Source of the DNA: Thermodesulfobacteriota bacterium
GTDB lineage: Bacteria > Desulfobacterota > RBG-13-43-22
Reading direction: 5' to 3'
NCBI GenBank assembly: GCA_025454185.1
Contig: JALOOY010000150.1
Location: 1 to 5,484, forward strand
Length of the DNA stretch: 5,484 bases
Positions 1 through 3,772 of this stretch are shown piece by piece. The notes beneath the pieces are model-generated. The model worked only from the letters and a program-made list of their open reading frames with translations. It was not told where the DNA came from and did no database searches. Positions within the stretch are counted from its first letter, which is position 1; each line of letters opens with the position of its first letter. The position numbers were made by a program, and so were the translations under genes.

Positions 1-117
1 TGCAAGCGGAAAAACTACACGACGACCAAGAACAAACGGAAGACGCCGGATAAACTGGAATTCAAGAAATATTGCCGTTTTTGTCAGACCCATACCGTGC
101 ATAAGGAAACCAAGTAG
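1..117 (+). CDS. rpmG: 50S ribosomal protein L33 (3' part, start outside window)
   Basis: The reading frame is open from base 1 to TAG at 115-117, giving 38 residues. It is clearly L33: it shows the basic KRKNYTTTKNKR block, then RKTPDKLEFKKYC and the C-terminal HTVHKETK. L33 is a small protein of the 50S subunit near the E site. The usual length is about 49-50 residues, so roughly the first 11 codons lie upstream. The first visible residue is a Cys that should be the second of the N-terminal CxxC; a second pair, CRFC, is at visible residues 25-28. This is therefore the zinc-binding (four-Cys) form, with three of the four ligands in view. It is followed by tRNA-Trp after 40 bases (118-157), in which I see no promoter or terminator, so co-transcription with the tRNA and secE is likely. 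Confidence 0.95.
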   Translation, partial: CKRKNYTTTKNKRKTPDKLEFKKYCRFCQTHTVHKETK

Positions 118-157
118 CCGCGCGTATTCAGCCTGCGTCGAACATACCAACCCCTGC

Positions 158-234
158 AGGCCAGTAGCTCTAACGGTTAGAGCACCGGACTCCAAATCCG
201 GGTGATGGGGGTTCGAATCCCTCCTGGCCTGCCA
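158..234 (+). tRNA. tRNA-Trp (anticodon CCA)
   Basis: A full cloverleaf can be drawn. The acceptor stem is AGGCCAG 158-164 with CTGGCCT 224-230, all seven pairs Watson-Crick. The D stem is GCTC 167-170 with GAGC 180-183. The anticodon stem is CCGGA 185-189 with TCCGG 197-201, and its loop CTCCAAA carries anticodon CCA at 192-194 (Trp). The variable loop is 202-206. The T stem is 207-211 with 219-223 (one G-U) and its loop is TTCGAAT. The discriminator base is G231 and CCA 232-234 is encoded. It sits between rpmG and secE, a position known in many bacteria. Processing of its 3' end would leave a secE mRNA beginning near base 235. Confidence 0.97.
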
Positions 235-266
235 CTACTATTTTCGGGAGTCGGGATCCGAGGGAA

Positions 267-641
267 ATGAGAAAACTTAAACCGAAGAAAAAAAGCGGGC
301 CGGCCGAGCCCGGCGAGAGGGTTTCCGAAAAGGCGGAGGGCGAAAGCAAACCCCTGCCGGCCCTGCGCGAGGACAAACCGGCGGTCAAGAAGCGTCCCGC
401 AGCGGAAGCCGGCGGCGAGGGACTGGTCTCCGGGTGGACGCAGAAAGTCCAGTTCGTCCAGCAGTCCAAGGTGTTTTTGCGGGACGTGAAAATGGAAATG
501 AAGAAGGTCACCTGGCCGACTCGCAAGGAAACCCTGGCCGCTACGGGCCTGGTGATTGTCCTCTCCGTATTGGTGGCTTTTTTCCTGGGGATCCTGGATG
601 TGGCCCTGGCGAAACTGGTCAGCACCGTTTTAGGAAGATAA
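267..641 (+). CDS. secE: Preprotein translocase subunit SecE
   Basis: This 124-residue protein is the essential small subunit that clamps SecY in the SecYEG protein-conducting channel of the inner membrane. Residues 1-55 are a Lys/Glu/Pro/Ala-rich, probably disordered extension. Residues 57-75 are an amphipathic stretch, and 78-89 hold the conserved cytoplasmic motif MKKVTWPTRKET. Residues about 92-118 form the single conserved transmembrane helix. The family therefore matches the short one-helix SecE rather than the three-helix E. coli form. ATG 267 is the only sensible start: the next in-frame start-type codon is GTG at residue 69, which would remove much of the domain. Its SD, GAGG at 260-263, is only 3 bases from the ATG, which is unusually close. 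It is followed by nusG after 63 bases, the usual secE-nusG pairing. Confidence 0.95.
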   Translation: MRKLKPKKKSGPAEPGERVSEKAEGESKPLPALREDKPAVKKRPAAEAGGEGLVSGWTQKVQFVQQSKVFLRDVKMEMKKVTWPTRKETLAATGLVIVLSVLVAFFLGILDVALAKLVSTVLGR

Positions 642-653
642 ATCCGCCGGGAT

Positions 654-689
654 GGGCGGCCGGGAGGCGGCCGCCCTTTCGGCCAAGGG
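654..689 (+). promoter_or_regulatory. Structured leader between secE and nusG with two competing hairpins
   Basis: GGGCGGCC 654-661 pairs perfectly with GGCCGCCC 669-676 around the 7-base loop GGGAGGC. Only three T follow, so it is a poor intrinsic terminator. A second hairpin, CCCTT 674-678 with AAGGG 685-689, shares bases 674-676 with the first, so the two cannot form together. The second would mask the purine-rich AAGGGGG at 685-691. The nearest SD-like run to the GTG start is GGGG 694-697 (7-base spacing). The pairings are read directly; a regulatory role is inference, and an RNA-stability or processing element is an equal alternative. Confidence 0.45.
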
Positions 690-704
690 GGACGGGGTTC
701 ATCC

Positions 705-1235
705 GTGGCACATAAATGGTATATCGTTCATACGTATTCGGGGTTTGAAAACAAGGTCAAGGTGGCTTTGGAAGAACAGGTGCGCTCCCAGGGCAAGCAA
801 GACCTGATCTCGGAAGTCCTGGTGCCGACGGAAAAGGTCGTCGAACTGGTCAAGGGTGAACGGAAGACGTCCTCCCGTAAATTTTACCCGGGTTACGTGC
901 TGATCAAAATGGAATTGAACGACGAAACCTGGCACCTGGTAAAAGACACCCCCAAGGTTACGGGGTTCGTGGGGGAAAAAGTCCGGCCCGTCCCCATCCC
1001 CGATGATGAGGCCGAAAAGGTGATCGCCCAAATGGCCGAAGGGGCCGTCCGTCCCAAGCCGAAATTCTTTTTTGAAGAGGGGGACGAAGTCCGGGTCATC
1101 GACGGTCCCTTTTCCAATTTCAACGGGGTGGTGGAGGAAGTCAAGCCGGACAAGGGGAAGATCAAGGTTCTGATCAGTATTTTCGGCCGCTCGACCCCCG
1201 TGGAACTGGATTTCGTCCAGGTGGCCAAACTGTAA
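705..1235 (+). CDS. nusG: Transcription termination/antitermination protein NusG
   Basis: This 176-residue protein is NusG, which binds the clamp of RNA polymerase to raise processivity. In known bacteria it also contacts Rho or ribosomal protein S10 through its KOW domain. The NGN domain covers residues about 4-112, starting KWYIVHTYSGFENKVK and containing RKFYPGYVLIKM at 58-69. The KOW domain covers about 123-176, with EGDEVRVIDGPFSNFNG at 125-141 and the closing FGRSTPVELDF at 160-170. The length is typical of a two-domain NusG with no insertion. The start is GTG 705: it places the NGN beta strand at the expected distance from the N-terminus, and the nearby ATG at 716 is out of frame. The stop TAA is followed directly by an in-line TAG at 1236-1238. 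The gene lies between secE and rplK, the classical position. Confidence 0.97.
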   Translation: MAHKWYIVHTYSGFENKVKVALEEQVRSQGKQDLISEVLVPTEKVVELVKGERKTSSRKFYPGYVLIKMELNDETWHLVKDTPKVTGFVGEKVRPVPIPDDEAEKVIAQMAEGAVRPKPKFFFEEGDEVRVIDGPFSNFNGVVEEVKPDKGKIKVLISIFGRSTPVELDFVQVAKL

Positions 1236-1250
1236 TAGGAAACCAGGGGA

Positions 1251-1301
1251 GCCGGTCCGGGCCCGCCGGGCCGGCTGCCTGTCAGCGCTAAAGGAGACAG
1301 G
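1251..1301 (+). promoter_or_regulatory. Two tandem hairpins in the nusG-rplK gap, the second holding the rplK SD in its loop
   Basis: Hairpin 1 is GCCGGTCCGG 1251-1260 with CCGGGCCGGC 1266-1275: ten pairs including one G-U, loop GCCCG, and no T run after it. Two bases later, hairpin 2 pairs CCTGTC 1278-1283 with GACAGG 1296-1301. Its 12-base loop holds most of the rplK SD (AAGGAG 1291-1296). In E. coli the rplK-rplA mRNA is repressed by L1 binding near the rplK start, so this is the place to expect such a site. I cannot match the primary L1 motif with confidence. The pairings are seen; the control role is inference. Confidence 0.5.
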
Positions 1302-1306
1302 GAAAG

Positions 1307-1732
1307 ATGGCTAAAAAAATAATCGCCTACATCAAACTCCAGGTACCGGCCGGCCAGGCCAATCCGTCACCGCCGATCGGTCCGGCCCTCGGGCAGCACG
1401 GAGTGAACATCATGGAGTTCTGCAAGGCCTTCAACGCCCGGACCCAGGGACAGGAGGGGATGATAACCCCGGTGGTCATAACGGTCTTTGCCGACCGTTC
1501 CTTCACCTTCGTGACCAAGACCCCTCCGGCCGCGGTGCTGCTGAAAAAAGCGGCCCAGATCGCCAAGGGCTCCCCGGTGCCCAACCGGGACAAGGTGGGG
1601 AAGGTCACCCCGGCCCAGGTGGAGGAAATCGCCAAACTGAAGATGCCGGACCTCAACACGGATACCCTGAAGGCCGCCGTCCGGATCATTGAAGGAACGG
1701 CCCGCAGCATGGGCCTGGAAATCGGTTCGTGA
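1307..1732 (+). CDS. rplK: 50S ribosomal protein L11
   Basis: This 141-residue protein is L11, which folds with the GTPase-associated region of 23S rRNA at the base of the L7/L12 stalk and is needed for factor action and for RelA activation. The N-terminal domain (about 1-70) begins MAKKIIAYIKLQVPAGQANP and contains the Pro-rich linker region and PPIGPALGQHGVNI at 22-35. The C-terminal rRNA-binding domain (about 75-141) has KTPPAAVLLKKAA and the end TARSMGLEIG. The length is the family standard. ATG 1307 follows AAGGAG at 1291-1296 with a 10-base spacing. It is followed after 31 bases by rplA, the usual L11-L1 pair that is translated together. Confidence 0.98.
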   Translation: MAKKIIAYIKLQVPAGQANPSPPIGPALGQHGVNIMEFCKAFNARTQGQEGMITPVVITVFADRSFTFVTKTPPAAVLLKKAAQIAKGSPVPNRDKVGKVTPAQVEEIAKLKMPDLNTDTLKAAVRIIEGTARSMGLEIGS

Positions 1733-1763
1733 AACGAAACAGAAAGAGGTAGGGAAGCAAGCC

Positions 1764-2468
1764 ATGCCAAAAAGAGGAAAAAAATATGCCCAGGCCCGCG
1801 AACAGGTAGACCGCCTGAAACGGTATGGCCTGGAGGAAGCGGTCCAGATGGCCGTGACTTCGTCCTATGCGAAATTCGATGAAACCGTTGACCTGGCCGT
1901 TCGCCTGGGGGTGGACCCGCGGCACGCCGACCAGATGGTGCGCGGGGCGGTGGTTCTGCCCAACGGCACCGGGAAAACCAACCGGGTGTTGGTTTTCGCC
2001 AAAGGCGAAAAGGAGCGGGAAGCCTTGGAGGCCGGCGCCGACGTGGTGGGCTCCGACGACTTGATCGAAAAGATCAAGGGGGGCTGGCTGGATTTCGACA
2101 AGGCCGTGGCCACCCCGGATCTGATGGGAGCGGTAGGGAAGATCGGGAAGATCCTGGGGCCCCGGGGCCTCATGCCCAATGCCAAGACCGGCACCGTTAC
2201 CTTCGACGTGGCCAAGGCCATCCGGGAAATCAAAGCCGGCAAGATCGAATTCCGGGTGGAAAAAAACGGGATCGTCCATGCCCCCGTCGGCCGGGTTTCC
2301 TTCGGCAGCGACAAATTGATCCCCAACATCATGTCCCTGTTCGAGAGCCTGCTGCGGCTGAAGCCTTCCAGCGCCAAGGGGACCTATTTGAAGAGCATCA
2401 CCATATCCACCACCATGGGGCCGGGGATCAAGGTGGATCCCGTTTTCGCCAAGGAGCTGGCCAGGTAA
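1764..2468 (+). CDS. rplA: 50S ribosomal protein L1
   Basis: This 234-residue protein is L1, the two-domain protein of the mobile L1 stalk that handles deacylated tRNA at the E site. In other bacteria it also represses its own rplK-rplA mRNA. Domain I is formed by both ends (about 1-67 and 160-234) and domain II by the middle. Visible hallmarks are FDETVDLAVRLGVDPRHADQ at 38-57, RGAVVLPNGTGK at 60-71, the family signature ILGPRGLMPNAKTGTV at 130-145, and FRVEKNGIVHAPVG at 163-176. The start chosen is ATG 1764 (MPKRGKKY). It has AGGGA at 1751-1755 upstream and gives the usual length; a longer frame reaching back to TTG 1689 would overlap rplK by 44 bases and adds unrelated residues. It ends at TAA 2466-2468, directly before the long rplA-rplJ gap. 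Confidence 0.98.
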   Translation: MPKRGKKYAQAREQVDRLKRYGLEEAVQMAVTSSYAKFDETVDLAVRLGVDPRHADQMVRGAVVLPNGTGKTNRVLVFAKGEKEREALEAGADVVGSDDLIEKIKGGWLDFDKAVATPDLMGAVGKIGKILGPRGLMPNAKTGTVTFDVAKAIREIKAGKIEFRVEKNGIVHAPVGRVSFGSDKLIPNIMSLFESLLRLKPSSAKGTYLKSITISTTMGPGIKVDPVFAKELAR

Positions 2469-2494
2469 GCCCCCCTTTCGTGGGGCGGGGTTTT
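2469..2494 (+). terminator. Weak terminator-like hairpin after rplA
   Basis: Starting on the base after the rplA stop codon, GCCCC 2469-2473 can pair with GGGGC 2482-2486 around an 8-base loop. GGGG and then TTTT (2491-2494) follow. The stem is short, the T run is only four, and four G separate stem and T run, so at best it is a partial terminator or attenuator between the L11-L1 and L10-L12 units. In E. coli substantial read-through occurs at this junction. Confidence 0.3.
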
Positions 2495-2496
2495 CA

Positions 2497-2549
2497 CCCA
2501 CCCCCACGCTCACCCCGCTCGCTATAGCGTGATCAAGGGAGGGGGAGGG
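2497..2549 (+). repeat. C-rich/G-rich imperfect palindrome (REP-like intergenic element?)
   Basis: CACGCT 2505-2510 pairs with AGCGTG 2526-2531 around a 15-base loop that itself contains part of the palindrome CGCTATAGCG (2520-2529). Outside this, the C-rich arm CCCACCCC (2497-2504) can pair with the G-rich arm GGGGAGGG (2542-2549) with one A-A mismatch, leaving a 10-base one-sided bulge (2532-2541). The base composition differs from the flanking genes, and nothing in the L10 leader needs it. Dispersed C-/G-rich palindromes are common in GC-rich proteobacterial genomes, so a repeat copy is plausible, but one window cannot prove it. Confidence 0.4.
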
Positions 2550-2584
2550 GTTTCGGTGGTTGGCATTTTGGTGATTTGAACTTG

Positions 2585-2605
2585 TTTCGGATTTCGAATT
2601 TCGAG
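2585..2605 (+). repeat. Three tandem TTTCGRR heptamers
   Basis: TTTCGGA (2585-2591), TTTCGAA (2592-2598) and TTTCGAG (2599-2605) follow each other without a gap, and the next unit begins TTT before diverging. An isolated TTTCGGT lies at 2551-2557. The unit is AT-richer than its surroundings and sits just upstream of the L10 leader. Function unknown; it could be part of a dispersed intergenic repeat or of a promoter region. Confidence 0.6.
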
Positions 2606-2617
2606 TTTATACATAAT
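2586..2617 (+). promoter_or_regulatory. Possible weak promoter upstream of the L10 leader
   Basis: The AT-rich TTTATACATAAT at 2606-2617 offers two -10-like words: TATACA 2608-2613 (4 of 6) and CATAAT 2612-2617 (5 of 6). The best-spaced -35 for the first is TTCGGA 2586-2591 (3 of 6, 16-base spacer). The best -35-like word in the gap, TTGGCA 2560-2565 (5 of 6), has no good -10 at the right distance. A start near 2620 would begin the transcript right at the L10 leader, and E. coli has a promoter in the equivalent gap. The match is weak and this is mainly an argument from position. Confidence 0.2.
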
Positions 2618-2621
2618 CTTA

Positions 2622-2703
2622 GGGTCGGGTCCAAGACCGCAGGTGCCCGCAAGGGTATAAAGGAACCTTTCAGCCTGCCGAGACTCGGAAATCATTGGTA
2701 GGC
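2622..2703 (+). ncRNA. Ribosomal protein L10 leader (autoregulatory mRNA element, kink-turn)
   Basis: The sequence and fold match the L10 leader family, the site where the L10(L12)4 complex binds its own mRNA. The outer stem is 2625-2631 with 2682-2688 (two G-U pairs). It is followed by the 3-base bulge CAA 2632-2634 and tandem sheared G-A positions (GA 2635-2636 opposite GA 2680-2681), the layout of a kink-turn. The inner stem is GCAGG 2639-2643 with CCTGC 2674-2678, carrying the conserved GACCGCAGG and CCTGCCGAG strands. Two hairpins close the junction: 2645-2648/2653-2656 with a GCAA tetraloop, and AAAG 2659-2662 with CTTT 2667-2670. An alternative 7-bp helix, GCCTGCC 2673-2679 with GGTAGGC 2697-2703, would break the inner stem. 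The element lies about 60 bases upstream of the rplJ SD. Confidence 0.88.
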
Positions 2704-2720
2704 TCAGCGAAAGCGCCCAA

Positions 2721-2757
2721 AGGTTTTTGGCCGGAAGACCTCTAAAGAGAAAGGAGG
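2721..2757 (+). promoter_or_regulatory. rplJ ribosome binding site with candidate SD-masking switch
   Basis: The SD is very strong (AAAGGAGG, 2750-2757; 9 bases before the TTG start). CCTCT 2739-2743 can pair with GGAGG 2753-2757 and mask it (five pairs, one G-U). The first bases of that strand are also claimed by an upstream hairpin, AGGTTTT 2721-2727 with AAGACCT 2735-2741 (seven pairs, one G-U). The two pairings compete, which would suit translational control by the L10 leader just upstream. The pairings are seen; the switch is inference. Confidence 0.45.
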
Positions 2758-2766
2758 GTTGTTGCG

Positions 2767-3303
2767 TTGAAACGGACGGAAAAAGAAAAGATCGTTGCCG
2801 ATCTTCACGAAAGGCTGGGGCAGTCCAAGGCCGTCTTCCTGGCTGATTTTACCGGATTGAACGTGGAATCCGTCAATAAGCTGCGTCGGGACCTGCGGCA
2901 GCGGGGCGATGAATTTCAGGTCGTCAAGAATACCCTGCTGCGCCGCGCCGCTCAGGACACGCCGGCTTCGGGGCTGACGGAATCGCTGCTGGGGCCCTGC
3001 GGGATCACCATCAGTTATCAGGATCCGGTGGCTTCGGCCAAGGTTCTGGCCGACTTCGCCAAGGACCGGGAAAAATTCGTCTTTAAAGGCGGCGTGCTGC
3101 AGGGCAAGACCATCGCCGCTGAGGCCGTGGGCCAGTTGGCCAAGATGCCTCCCCGGGAAGTTTTGCTGGGACAGATGCTGTCCTCCCTGGTGGCCGTTCC
3201 CACCGGCCTGGTTTCGGCCCTGTCCGGTATCATTCAAAAATTACTATTGACCTTAAAGGCGCTTGAAGAAGAAAAAGCCCAAAGTGAGCCAAAAACAGCG
3301 TAG
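2767..3303 (+). CDS. rplJ: 50S ribosomal protein L10
   Basis: This 178-residue protein is L10, which anchors L7/L12 dimers on the ribosome and, in complex with them, represses its own mRNA. The N-terminal rRNA-binding domain (about 1-135) includes KRTEKEKIVADLHERL, FLADFTGLNVESVNKLRRDL at 24-43 and the family motif VVKNTLLRRA at 52-61. The C-terminal long helix (about 135-172), with its hydrophobic heptad-like pattern, is the L7/L12 docking arm. The length is normal. The start is TTG 2767: it gives the expected N-terminus, lies 9 bases after an excellent SD, and no in-frame ATG or GTG lies near it. The rare start codon behind a strong SD suggests controlled initiation. The stop codon TAG 3301-3303 overlaps the SD of rplL, so the two genes are probably translationally coupled. 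Confidence 0.97.
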   Translation: MKRTEKEKIVADLHERLGQSKAVFLADFTGLNVESVNKLRRDLRQRGDEFQVVKNTLLRRAAQDTPASGLTESLLGPCGITISYQDPVASAKVLADFAKDREKFVFKGGVLQGKTIAAEAVGQLAKMPPREVLLGQMLSSLVAVPTGLVSALSGIIQKLLLTLKALEEEKAQSEPKTA

Positions 3304-3317
3304 GAGGAGAACAAACA

Positions 3318-3707
3318 ATGGCTGAGCAAATTACCAAGGAAGATGTGATCAATTTTATTGCCAATATGACGGTCCTGGAATTGTCCGAACTGGTGAAGGA
3401 ACTGGAAGACAAGTTCGGCGTCAAGGCCGCCGCCCCCATGATGGCCATGGCCGGTCCGGCCCCGGCGGCCGCGGAAGCCGCCGCCCAGGAGGAACAGACC
3501 GAGTTCAACGTGCTCCTCACCGGTGTGGGGGACAAAAAGATCCAGGTGATCAAGGAAGTGCGGGCCATCACCAACCTGGGGCTGAAAGAGGCCAAGGACG
3601 CCGTGGAGAACCTGCCCAGTACGATCAAGGAGGGGATCCCCAAGGAAGAGGCGGAGAACATCAAGAAGCAGCTCGAATCCGCCGGGGGCACCGCGGAAAT
3701 CAAGTAA
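3318..3707 (+). CDS. rplL: 50S ribosomal protein L7/L12
   Basis: This 129-residue acidic protein forms the multi-copy stalk that recruits and stimulates EF-Tu, EF-G, IF2 and RF3. The N-terminal dimerisation domain is residues about 1-34 and includes VLELSELVKELEDKFGV at 19-35. The Ala/Pro/Met-rich flexible hinge is about 36-57. The globular C-terminal domain is 61-129, with FNVLLTGVGDKKIQVIKEVR at 63-82 and the factor-binding helix around TNLGLKEAKDAVE at 85-97. The length is slightly above the usual 120-128, mainly in the hinge. AGGAGG 3302-3307 begins inside the rplJ stop codon and is 10 bases from ATG 3318. The gap to rplJ is only 14 bases. Stop is TAA 3705-3707. Confidence 0.98.
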   Translation: MAEQITKEDVINFIANMTVLELSELVKELEDKFGVKAAAPMMAMAGPAPAAAEAAAQEEQTEFNVLLTGVGDKKIQVIKEVRAITNLGLKEAKDAVENLPSTIKEGIPKEEAENIKKQLESAGGTAEIK

Positions 3708-3713
3708 AGGCGA

Positions 3714-3735
3714 CCGGAGCGGGCCGCCGCTCCGG
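3714..3735 (+). promoter_or_regulatory. Perfect 9-bp hairpin in the rplL-rpoB gap
   Basis: CCGGAGCGG 3714-3722 pairs perfectly with CCGCTCCGG 3727-3735 around the tetraloop GCCG. The following bases ATCTTCCCCC have no T run, so it is not a standard intrinsic terminator. In E. coli this same gap carries an attenuator and an RNase III cleavage site that lower rpoBC expression relative to rplJL. This hairpin is the obvious candidate for an analogous partial attenuator or processing site. It does not overlap the rpoB SD (TAAGGAG 3761-3767). Confidence 0.6.
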
Positions 3736-3772
3736 ATCTTCCCCCACAGACCTAAACGTGTAAGGAGCAAGA

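Noticed and set aside
170..625. Minus-strand 151-codon ORF ending in an AGQEGFEPPSPGFG-like peptide
   Set aside because: This peptide is the well-known false translation of the antisense strand of a tRNA gene; the rest is antisense to secE. Not a gene.
434..715. Plus-strand 93-codon ORF overlapping secE and the nusG leader
   Set aside because: Out-of-frame shadow of secE running into non-coding DNA.
716..718. ATG near the nusG start
   Set aside because: It is out of the nusG frame; GTG 705 gives the correct NGN N-terminus.
1689..1763. 25-codon upstream extension of rplA from TTG 1689
   Set aside because: It overlaps rplK, has no L1-like residues and would make L1 too long. ATG 1764 has its own SD.
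1686..2513. Minus-strand 275-codon ORF opposite rplA
   Set aside because: Antisense shadow of a GC-rich gene with no recognisable family features.
2585..2605. CRISPR-like array
   Set aside because: Units are 7 bases with no spacers; this is a simple tandem repeat.
2701..2728. Intrinsic terminator in the L10 leader (GNRA hairpin 2701-2717, T5 at 2724-2728)
   Set aside because: The stem is interrupted (three plus two pairs with a TCA bulge) and the T run is six bases away, so it is too weak to call.
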